Part shown: piece after piece, positions 5,264 through 12,549 of the stretch
Layout: the number at the start of each line of letters is the position of its first letter
Position numbering within the stretch: position 1 is the stretch's first letter
Source: Spirochaetota bacterium
Lineage (GTDB): Bacteria; Spirochaetota; Spirochaetia; DTKZ01
Assembly (NCBI GenBank): GCA_029562045.1
Contig: JAKQWJ010000228.1
Coordinates: 1-15,428, forward strand
Reading direction: 5' to 3'
Length of the DNA: 15,428 nucleotides
Notes under the pieces: generated by a model
The model's database searches: none
Seen by the model: only the letters and a program-made list of their open reading frames with translations
Told to the model about the DNA's origin: nothing
Position numbers and translations under genes: made by a program

Positions 5264-7062
5264 CTTTCGTCGCTTTTCAGCACCGCCAGGAAGGCGCTCT
5301 GGGGCAGCTCCACATTGCCCACCATCTTCATCCGTTTCTTGCCTTCCTTCTGCTTTTCCAGGAGTTTCCTCTTCCGGGTGATGTCGCCGCCGTAGCATTT
5401 GGCCAGGACGTCCTTCCGGACGGCGGAAATCGTCTCCCGGGCGATGATCTGCCCGCCGATGGCCCCCTGGACGGGAATCTTGAACTGGTGCCGGGGTATC
5501 TCCGCCGCCAGTTTCTTGCATACCGTCCGCGCCCGGGCGGCGGCGCCGCCGCGGAAGACCAGCTGGGACAGGGCGTCCACCGCTTTTCCGTTCAGCAGGA
5601 TATCCAGGCGCACCAGGTCCGTGGGCTTGTAGCCGACGATGTCGTAATCGAAGGAGGCGTAGCCCCGGCTCAGGGATTTCAGCTTATCGTAAAAATCGAA
5701 GAGGACCTCCGCCAGGGGCATCTCGTAGGACACCTCCACCCGTTTTTCGTCCAGGTAATGCATGTCCTTCTGAACTCCCCGCTTCTCCATGCAGAGGTTC
5801 ATCACCGCCCCCAGGTACACCGAGGGGGTGATAATCGCGGCCTTGATGTAAGGCTCCTCGGCGCTTTCCACCCTTTCCTGCTCGGGGTACTCCGCGGGAT
5901 TGTCGATGATCCGGGACTCTCCGGAACGCAGATGCACCTTGTACTGCACCGATGGGGCGGTGAGCACCAGGGAGAGGCCGAACTCCCGCTCCAGCCTCTC
6001 CTGAACCACCTCCAGATGGAGGAGCCCGAGAAAGCCGCAGCGGAAACCGAAGCCCAGGGCGGCGGAGGAGTCTTTTTCGTATATCAGGGAAGCGTCGTTG
6101 AGTTTGAGCTTCTCCATGGCCTGCTGCAGCTCTTCATAGTCGTTGGCGTCCACCGGATAGATGGACGAGAACACCACCGGTTTGACGTCCCGGAAACCCG
6201 GCAGCGCTTTTTCGCAGGGGTTCTCCACCGACGTTACGGTGTCCCCCACCCGGATGTCGGACACGGTTTTGATTCCCGCGATGATGTACCCCACCTCCCC
6301 CGCCCGGAGACTTCCGCTCTTCTCCAGACCGATCCGGAAGACTCCGGTCTCTTCCACCCTGTACACCGTTCCGGAGGAGAAGAGCATGATCTCCTGACCT
6401 GTTTTCAGGGTCCCCTGGAAGATCCGCAGATGCACCACCACCCCCCGATAAGGGTCGTAGCGGGAGTCGAAAATCAGGGCTTGCAGGGGGTTGTCCGGGT
6501 CCCCTCCGGGGGGCGGTATTCTCCGGACGATGGCCTCCAGGAGATCTTCGATGCCGATCCCCATTTTTGCGGAAACCTCCACCGCGGCGCCGGAATCGAG
6601 CCCCAGGTCGTGGTCGATCTGATGCCGGACCCCCGGGACGTCCGCGGCGGGCAGATCGATCTTGTTTATAACCGGGAGGATTTCCAGATCGTGCTCCAGG
6701 GCCATGTACATATTGGACAGCGTCTGGGCTTCCACGCCCTGGGTGGCGTCGATGAGGAGCAGGGCCCCCTCGCAGGAGGATATGGCCCGGGAAACCTCGT
6801 AGGAAAAGTCCACGTGACCCGGAGTGTCCACCAGATTCAGGACATAGAGGCGCCCGTCCCGCGCTTCGTAGGGGATGGTGATGGCGGTGGACTTGATGGT
6901 GATCCCCCGCTCCCGTTCGATGTCCATATTGTCCAGCATCTGATTCTTGAAGTTGCGGTCCTCGATCATCCGGGCTTTCTGGATGAAGCGGTCCGCGAGG
7001 GTGGACTTCCCGTGATCGATATGGGCGATGATGCAGAAATTGCGGATTGTTTCGATTTTCAT
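5260..7062 (-). CDS. lepA: Elongation factor 4 (LepA), ribosome-associated GTPase
   Basis: LepA/EF4 is a translational GTPase related to EF-G that acts on 70S ribosomes, with roles proposed in back-translocation and in initiation or subunit assembly. The product is 600 residues, normal length. It has G1 AHIDHGKS (13-20), switch I around ERGITIK (51-57), G3 DTPGHVDF (79-86) and G4 NKID (133-136). The EF-G-like beta barrel and domain III follow (FRCGFLGLLHLEVVQERLERE). The LepA-specific C-terminus is present (AKCYGGDITRKRKLLEKQK, GKKRMKMVG). The start is ATG 7060-7062 with AGGA upstream. The stop overlaps that of the convergent DUF115 gene by 3 nt, leaving no intergenic terminator. A 45-nt gap to the upstream kinase gene holds a likely own promoter. 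Confidence 0.98.
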   Translation of the reverse strand: MKIETIRNFCIIAHIDHGKSTLADRFIQKARMIEDRNFKNQMLDNMDIERERGITIKSTAITIPYEARDGRLYVLNLVDTPGHVDFSYEVSRAISSCEGALLLIDATQGVEAQTLSNMYMALEHDLEILPVINKIDLPAADVPGVRHQIDHDLGLDSGAAVEVSAKMGIGIEDLLEAIVRRIPPPGGDPDNPLQALIFDSRYDPYRGVVVHLRIFQGTLKTGQEIMLFSSGTVYRVEETGVFRIGLEKSGSLRAGEVGYIIAGIKTVSDIRVGDTVTSVENPCEKALPGFRDVKPVVFSSIYPVDANDYEELQQAMEKLKLNDASLIYEKDSSAALGFGFRCGFLGLLHLEVVQERLEREFGLSLVLTAPSVQYKVHLRSGESRIIDNPAEYPEQERVESAEEPYIKAAIITPSVYLGAVMNLCMEKRGVQKDMHYLDEKRVEVSYEMPLAEVLFDFYDKLKSLSRGYASFDYDIVGYKPTDLVRLDILLNGKAVDALSQLVFRGGAAARARTVCKKLAAEIPRHQFKIPVQGAIGGQIIARETISAVRKDVLAKCYGGDITRKRKLLEKQKEGKKRMKMVGNVELPQSAFLAVLKSDES

Positions 7063-7077
7063 GTAACGTCCTGGGCC

Positions 7078-7106
7078 ACTATATCGGGTTATGGGGTTTC
7101 GTTCAA
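7078..7106 (-). promoter_or_regulatory. Probable internal promoter for lepA
   Basis: On the minus strand, TTGAAC (7101-7106), a 17-bp spacer and TATAGT (7078-7083) fit almost exactly in the gap between the kinase stop codon (7108-7110) and the lepA start. Initiation near 7071 would leave about nine leader bases including GGA. Confidence 0.5.
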
Positions 7107-7107
7107 T

Positions 7108-9003
7108 CTACGCGTCCAGCAGCGTCCGGACCTTCAGGGAGAACTCCTCCACATCGAAGGGTTTCTGGAGAAACTCGTCCCCCGGAGACAGGAGGTTCCG
7201 TTCCTGCAGCGCCTTCGACGAGAGGCCGGACAGAAAAAGGACCTTCAGATCCGGGCGGAGGGCCAGAAGGCGCTTCGCCAGCACGGAGCCGTTCACATGG
7301 GGCAGAATCATGTCGGTGATCAGAAGGTCTATCCTGGTGGGATACTCCTCGCAGATGAGAAGAGCTTCCCCGGCGTTCTGCGTGTCCACCACATGGTAAC
7401 CCAGCTTCGTCAGGATCCTGACGATAAGGGTCCGCACGTAGGCCTCATCCTCGACGATGAGAATCGTCTCGTTCCCCCCGCACCCGGCGGGTTCTTCCTT
7501 CCGCGCCGGCTCCTCCGACCCTGCGGGTTCATGAAGGGGGAAATAGAGGGTGAAGGTGGTCTCCCTGCCGGGCTCGCTGTGCACGGTGATGTAGCCTCCG
7601 GACTGTTTGACGATCCCGTAGACCGTCGCCAGACCGAGTCCCGTCCCCTTTCCCTTTTCCTTGGTGGTGAAAAAAGGATCGAAAATCTGGGGCACGATCT
7701 CCGGAGCGATTCCGTATCCCGAGTCCCGGACGGAAAGCGCCACATACTCGCCCTCGGGAATCACCCCGGTGACGGTGGCGAAGCTCCCCGTCACCCTCTG
7801 GTTCCGGGTCTGCACGAGAACGCTTCCGCCCGCCGTCATGGCGTCCCGGGCGTTGATGATGAGATTCATCAGCACCTGTTCCACCTGGCCGGCGTCCACG
7901 TTGATGTCCGGCCGCCGGGCGTCCAGGGAAAAGATTATGGACGACCCCTCGCTGAGGAGGCGGATCATCATCTTTTCCATGTCCGCCACCAGGCGGTTCA
8001 GATTGACCGGCCGGGGGTCCATCCGCTGATTGCGGGAAAACATCAGGAGCTGTCGGGTCAAGATGGCGGACCTCATGGCCGCCTGCTGTATCCCCTCGAC
8101 GTTGGAACGGACAGCCGGGTCCTGTCCGCACTCCTCCATGATCATTTTGGAGAATCCCATAATGATGGTCAGGAAATTGTTGAAATCGTGGGCGATCCCC
8201 CCGGCGAGCCTTCCCACGGCTTCCATTTTCTGGACCTGCCGCAGCTGTTCCTCCCGCTCCCTCAGGATGCGGTCGGTGGCGACACGCTCGGTGACGTCGC
8301 GCAGTACGATCACCGTCCCCGCGGTGTTGTTCCCGACTCCGGTGAGGGGAGACACGATCTGCTCCACCAGAATGTCCGGACCGCCGTCCCCGTCGAACCG
8401 GCTGACCCCCGGGTGCCGGGCGCGCATTTCCCCGCTGTCCATCTCATCGAGACGGATCAGAGCGTCCCGCGTCTCGCCCCAGGCGGCGGAAAAGCTGCGT
8501 CCCGTCATTTTCTCGGCGGCGGGATTCATGTAATCCAGACAATCCGCGGAATCGAAGACGAAGACCGCATCGGGGATGCTGGAGAAGGTGGCGGAAAAAA
8601 GTCTTTCCCGTTCCCGCAGCCGGTTCTCCATTTCGTGTTTGTACAGGGCCAGAACGATGGTGGCCCGCAGTTCTCTTTCCTCGAAGGGCTTTATCACGTA
8701 TCCGAAGGGAAAGACCGTCTTCGCCCGCTCCAGGCTCGCCTCGTCGGAAAAGGCGGTGAGCATGACCACGGGAACGCCGTGCTTTTCCCATACGATTTTC
8801 GCCGTTTCCAGGCCATCCAGTCTCCCCTGCAGTTTTATGTCCATCAGCACCAGATCGGGGTCGACCGCTTCGATTCTTTCCAGCAGATCTTCCCCGGAAG
8901 CGAAAAGAGCGGGCACCCGATACCCGAACCTCTGGAGATGCATCTTGATGTCCAGCGCGACGATGTACTCGTCCTCGACGATGACGATGTTCGCATTCTC
9001 CAT
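7108..9003 (-). CDS. Hybrid histidine kinase, REC-PAS-HisKA-HATPase-REC
   Basis: This 631-residue protein has no membrane segment and so is probably a cytosolic signalling kinase. It starts with a receiver domain (1-120; acidic pair E10/D11, phospho-acceptor D55, T83, K105). Next comes a PAS-like sensor (about 128-240, LFSATFSSIPDAVFVFD, then VLRDVTER). The dimerisation/phosphotransfer helix carries H272 in AGGIAHDFNN. The ATPase domain has N-box NLIINARDAM, G1 DSGYGIAP, F-box FDPFFTTKEKGKGTGLGL. After a Glu/Pro-rich linker comes a second receiver (about 512-631, D564 in LLITDMILP). ATG 9001-9003 is chosen: GGGGGAG lies upstream and it begins directly before IVIVEDE. It follows the lipoprotease gene by 17 nt, so it is probably cotranscribed. 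The input signal and output regulator are unknown; no DNA-binding partner is encoded nearby. Confidence 0.93.
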   Translation of the reverse strand: MENANIVIVEDEYIVALDIKMHLQRFGYRVPALFASGEDLLERIEAVDPDLVLMDIKLQGRLDGLETAKIVWEKHGVPVVMLTAFSDEASLERAKTVFPFGYVIKPFEERELRATIVLALYKHEMENRLRERERLFSATFSSIPDAVFVFDSADCLDYMNPAAEKMTGRSFSAAWGETRDALIRLDEMDSGEMRARHPGVSRFDGDGGPDILVEQIVSPLTGVGNNTAGTVIVLRDVTERVATDRILREREEQLRQVQKMEAVGRLAGGIAHDFNNFLTIIMGFSKMIMEECGQDPAVRSNVEGIQQAAMRSAILTRQLLMFSRNQRMDPRPVNLNRLVADMEKMMIRLLSEGSSIIFSLDARRPDINVDAGQVEQVLMNLIINARDAMTAGGSVLVQTRNQRVTGSFATVTGVIPEGEYVALSVRDSGYGIAPEIVPQIFDPFFTTKEKGKGTGLGLATVYGIVKQSGGYITVHSEPGRETTFTLYFPLHEPAGSEEPARKEEPAGCGGNETILIVEDEAYVRTLIVRILTKLGYHVVDTQNAGEALLICEEYPTRIDLLITDMILPHVNGSVLAKRLLALRPDLKVLFLSGLSSKALQERNLLSPGDEFLQKPFDVEEFSLKVRTLLDA

Positions 9004-9020
9004 ACCTTCGCTCCCCCGGC

Positions 9021-10880
9021 CTATATGAAATTGTTCTGTTCGAAGTAAGACCCGAACTGAACGCCCCCCTCGAGGAAGCCGGCCTTGCGTTTCTTGATGA
9101 CGATCTGCACCAGGACGACCCGATGTTCTTTGTCCACCACCCATTGCCGCAGACTGAAGGGGTCGTTCTCGGAAATGCCGGTTTCGTCTGCCACGGATCC
9201 CGGGATGACCCTGTTCACCGAGTACTCCGACGAAAACAGGCCGGAAGAAACATGGCGGGCGGTGAAGCCGAAAAGAGGCGCGAACAGTTTTTCCCGGGCC
9301 TCGAACTCCAGAGGTTTTTCCAGAGGGCTGAAAGGCCGCTTGCCCAGGGCGATGAAAACCGTGGATTCTTCCCCGCCCCGGGAATAGGTCAGAGGAACGA
9401 GGGTTTCCGGCTCCAGGGAGAGGAGAATGTCCTGGGCGGCCCGGATGCTGTCCACGGGAGATCCGTTGACCCGGACGATAATGTCCCCCGGAACGATCCC
9501 CGCCTCCTGGCCGGGGGACCGGGGGACCGTGTAGAGCACCTCCAGCTGCTTCCGGCTCTCGTGGACCGAAAGCCCTATCCAGGAATGCGTCACCTCGCCT
9601 TCGGTGTAGAGCTTGGGCAGGAACTTCCGGAGCCAGTACCCGGGGATCGCGAAATTGACACCTTCGAACTGTTCGATTCCGGCAAAGACGATTCCCACCA
9701 GCCTCCCCGACTCGTCCACCAGGGGGCCTCCGCTGGAACCGGGGTTGACCGGAACATCCATCTGCATGGCATCTCCCATCTGCAGGAACCGCCGACCGGT
9801 GGCGGAGATGATGCCCGAGGTGATGGTGTTCTCCAGCCCCCCGGGGGAGCCGATGGCGAAGATCCGGCTGCCCGCCCTGAGCTCCTGCACATCGGTGACG
9901 CCGAACACGAATTCGGGCTTCAGATCCACTTTGAGAAGGGCCACGTCGAATATCTTGTCGAACCCCACCACCTTGGCGGGGATCCGGTCCTCGGTCCTCC
10001 CCGAGGGCCGGATATAGAGCCGGGAGTAGCCTTCGTAGGTGGGGTCCACCTCGCTGGCAATGACATGATAGTTGGTCAGCAGGTAGCCCCGGGGGTCGAT
10101 GAAGAAACCGCTGCCGATCACCCGGTCCGGAAGGCCCACCCCTCTTTCGATGCGGATGCCCCGATTGACCCAGATGGTGGCGGCTCCATCCATCATGTCC
10201 GTGGGGGAAAAGGGCCTGTTCAGCGCCCGCGCCTTTTCCTCCGGAAAGGTGAGGCCCTTTTCGGCCATGATTCCCAGAAGTGCGCGCAGCGAGCCCGGAT
10301 TGTTGAGTTCCGCCGAGATATCCGCGTAGGCAAGAAGGTCCTCGCCGTCCAGAGCGGAGAAATCGTCCATTTTCAGGAATGTATACAGAGCCAGGACGCC
10401 GTTGCCGGAGGAACGGTATTCCTCGGCCTGCCGGAACAGAAGACGGTTCCGATCCCACTGCGGCGAATCGGGGAGGAGTTTCAGGTTCCGCAGAGAAACC
10501 AGATGGGAAAGGGCGAGGTCGTACTTCTTCTCCTCCAGGGACTGGGCGTACAGTTCTTTCAGCTTATCCCCCGCCCTGGCTTCCAGATCCGCCAGGTCCC
10601 CCTCGGGCAGCAGGGGGGATCGTTTCTGCCGCAGGCCCGATATCCACTGCAGGGCCTTGGCGGGAGAATCCTTCCGGATAAGCCCGTCGATCTCCTGGTA
10701 GGTCATTTCGTCCAGATTCCGGGGTTCGGGCCCCCGATCCCGGGAGGAAACGCAGGAGGCGGCCGCGAGAATCAGCCCCAGCAGGACGAAGAGGCGCGGA
10801 GCCTTCAGGGGTCCCGGCTCCGATGCCGGGCGTCGACGGACCGCCGGCGCGGGGCGCCCATGGCGGCGCAGCTCTCTCAT
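9021..10880 (-). CDS. HtrA-like trypsin-fold serine protease with PDZ domain, predicted lipoprotein
   Basis: The 619-residue product begins with a basic stretch and a hydrophobic segment ending LAAASC (Cys43), a relaxed spirochaete-style lipobox, so it is probably a lipid-anchored envelope protein. Residues 50-230 form a helical, TPR-like region. The protease domain (about 230-425) has a complete triad: H272 in TNYHV, D312 in FDVALLK, S383 in NPGSSGGPL, with the typical IGSPGG and VNFAIP strands. A PDZ domain follows (about 435-515, AGIVPGDIIVRVNG). An extra C-terminal domain of about 100 residues ends in YFEQNNFI and contains VIPGSVADETGI, perhaps a degenerate second PDZ. By family it degrades or guards misfolded envelope proteins. 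ATG 10878-10880 is chosen because it overlaps the upstream stop as ATGA; the open frame further upstream lies inside that gene. Confidence 0.88.
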   Translation of the reverse strand: MRELRRHGRPAPAVRRRPASEPGPLKAPRLFVLLGLILAAASCVSSRDRGPEPRNLDEMTYQEIDGLIRKDSPAKALQWISGLRQKRSPLLPEGDLADLEARAGDKLKELYAQSLEEKKYDLALSHLVSLRNLKLLPDSPQWDRNRLLFRQAEEYRSSGNGVLALYTFLKMDDFSALDGEDLLAYADISAELNNPGSLRALLGIMAEKGLTFPEEKARALNRPFSPTDMMDGAATIWVNRGIRIERGVGLPDRVIGSGFFIDPRGYLLTNYHVIASEVDPTYEGYSRLYIRPSGRTEDRIPAKVVGFDKIFDVALLKVDLKPEFVFGVTDVQELRAGSRIFAIGSPGGLENTITSGIISATGRRFLQMGDAMQMDVPVNPGSSGGPLVDESGRLVGIVFAGIEQFEGVNFAIPGYWLRKFLPKLYTEGEVTHSWIGLSVHESRKQLEVLYTVPRSPGQEAGIVPGDIIVRVNGSPVDSIRAAQDILLSLEPETLVPLTYSRGGEESTVFIALGKRPFSPLEKPLEFEAREKLFAPLFGFTARHVSSGLFSSEYSVNRVIPGSVADETGISENDPFSLRQWVVDKEHRVVLVQIVIKKRKAGFLEGGVQFGSYFEQNNFI

Positions 10881-12547
10881 GGCTCCAGACCCCAGGGACG
10901 GGGGTCCGCCGCCACAGCGTCGAAGACCCCGTCGAAGGCGGAGGAGTACTCCCGCCGCATCCCCGGCCTCCCGGACAGGTACTCCCGGGCATCCACCCTG
11001 CCGTCCCGGTTCAGGTCCCACTCCCGGAAGGCCGCGGGGAAAAAAGTTTCCCGGAAGCCCTCCTCCCGAAGCTCCACCGCCACCAGGTTGCCGCTTTCGT
11101 AGATTTCCCCCGTTTCGAAGCGGCCGTCCCGGTCCATGTCCCTCTCTCCCGAGACCGGGACCCCCTGGACGTAACGGACCCGGCGGAGGATTCGCTCCCC
11201 CATCCGGTCCGGCCGAACCACCTCCAGCAGCACGGGGTTTCCGTCCCGGAGGGTGAAGCGGCGGACCTCGGCCTCGTCACCCCGGGTCTCGTCGATTCTG
11301 AAGGCCCGCCGGGCGGATTCCGCCTCCAGCCGGGACAGGAGGAATGTGTCGGTCTGGTAGGGGAAGGCCGCGATTTCCAGGGCATCCTCCGGGGCGGGCA
11401 GGCCGCGCAGGACCGGCGCCGAAAAAACGCCGGCGCCGAAGAACCGCCGGGACCGAACTCCGCCCCTCTGGACCGTCAGCCGTTCCACATAGGGGTAAAC
11501 CCGGTATTCGCAGGAGACCTCGGCGTCGCCGATCCGGGCCTCCCACTCCCGGGGCAGCCCGTCCCCGGAAAAATGCAGGACGAACTCGTCCCTCCCGTCC
11601 CGGTCCCGGTCCCGGCTCCAGGAAAGAACCCGGCCTTTTCCCAGGACGAAAGCTTCCTCCCCGTCTCCCTCCTCGTCCAGGGACGCTACACCGTCGATTC
11701 CTGACAGAAGCCGGGAGAACTCCCGCCGGAAACCTTCCTCGTCGACGGCGGAGGCCCGGCGGAGGAGGTCCATGCGGAGAAATCCGCCCAGGGCGGCGAA
11801 GCGCGGGAGTTCACCGCTCCGGCTTTGCGGTTGGGCCTCCATGAGGGCCCAGGAAACCCCCGGGTCCCGGCCTCCCCGGGCGAAGTACTCCTCCGCCAGC
11901 CCCGGGACCTCCTCCGGGGAGGCGATTCTCCGGATGAACGCGGAGAAAGCGGGAAGGTGGGCGGGGTCTTTCCTGTCCATAAGAAGGAACAGGGCGGATA
12001 CCTCCGGATCCAGAGGGTCTTTGATGAGGAAGGCCTCCCGTAAAAAGCGGGGGTCTGCGGGGTGGGAGGCCAGCGCGGAACGCAGCTCCTTCTCCGCCCC
12101 GATGCGGTCGCCTCTGCCCAGCAGGCACCGCAGAACCAGATAGTCCGCGGCGGCGTCCCGGACCTGAAGGCGTCCCAGCAGCTCCAGGGCCTCGTCGCAG
12201 GACCGGGTGCGATACAGGAGCTCCGCGGCCCGGAGGATGCCCTCCCGGGGCTGGTACCGCTCCCAGGATTCCCCTCGAACCGCCGCCAGGGCCGCCTCCA
12301 GGGCTTCCCGGCGGTTCTCCCGCCCGGAACCCAGAAGAAGACTTTTCAGGTAAAGGGCGTCGGAATAATCCCCCCGGAGCCGGATCGCCGTATCCGCCAG
12401 CGGCAGAGCGCCGGGGATGTCCCCATGGTCGTAGAGTTCCGCGGCCTGCCGGAGGTATGCCCGGGAAAGAGCGGAATCGGGGAAAATCAAGCCCGGCGCA
12501 AAAACCGCTCCGACGGCGAGAATCAGAACTCCCCGCAGGATCCTCAT
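10877..12547 (-). CDS. Uncharacterised secreted TPR-like protein with three DxDxDG (EF-hand-like) loops
   Basis: No named family is recognised. The 556-residue product starts with a signal peptide (MRILRGVLILAVGAVFAPGL, cleavage near residue 24-28). Residues about 29-180 are helical repeats of TPR type (AYLRQAAELYDHGDIPGALPLADTAIRL). The second half is beta-rich and carries three short acidic loops: DRDRDGRDEF (near 312), DMDRDGRFETGE (near 469) and DLNRDGRVDAREY (near 510). The last fits an EF-hand/dockerin calcium loop with its position-12 acidic residue, so calcium binding is a reasonable inference. The repeat framing around these loops suggests a beta-propeller-like or FG-GAP-like fold. 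The start at 12545-12547 is 2 nt after the ftsH stop, with GAAGGG upstream. The stop overlaps the lipoprotease start by 4 nt. This coupling points to a joint role in the envelope. Confidence 0.75.
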   Translation of the reverse strand: MRILRGVLILAVGAVFAPGLIFPDSALSRAYLRQAAELYDHGDIPGALPLADTAIRLRGDYSDALYLKSLLLGSGRENRREALEAALAAVRGESWERYQPREGILRAAELLYRTRSCDEALELLGRLQVRDAAADYLVLRCLLGRGDRIGAEKELRSALASHPADPRFLREAFLIKDPLDPEVSALFLLMDRKDPAHLPAFSAFIRRIASPEEVPGLAEEYFARGGRDPGVSWALMEAQPQSRSGELPRFAALGGFLRMDLLRRASAVDEEGFRREFSRLLSGIDGVASLDEEGDGEEAFVLGKGRVLSWSRDRDRDGRDEFVLHFSGDGLPREWEARIGDAEVSCEYRVYPYVERLTVQRGGVRSRRFFGAGVFSAPVLRGLPAPEDALEIAAFPYQTDTFLLSRLEAESARRAFRIDETRGDEAEVRRFTLRDGNPVLLEVVRPDRMGERILRRVRYVQGVPVSGERDMDRDGRFETGEIYESGNLVAVELREEGFRETFFPAAFREWDLNRDGRVDAREYLSGRPGMRREYSSAFDGVFDAVAADPRPWGLEP

Positions 12548-12549
12548 GT

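Noticed and set aside
5041..9048. A 1335-codon open frame on the plus strand opposite lepA and the kinase gene
   Set aside because: It is antisense to two unmistakable genes, has Pro/Gly/His/Arg-rich composition typical of the complementary frame of GC-rich DNA, and shows no domain.
9004..10458. N-terminal extension of the hybrid kinase frame to a start at 10458
   Set aside because: The extension lies inside the lipoprotease gene in another frame and is low-complexity. The ATG at 9003 precedes the receiver domain directly and has a ribosome-binding site.
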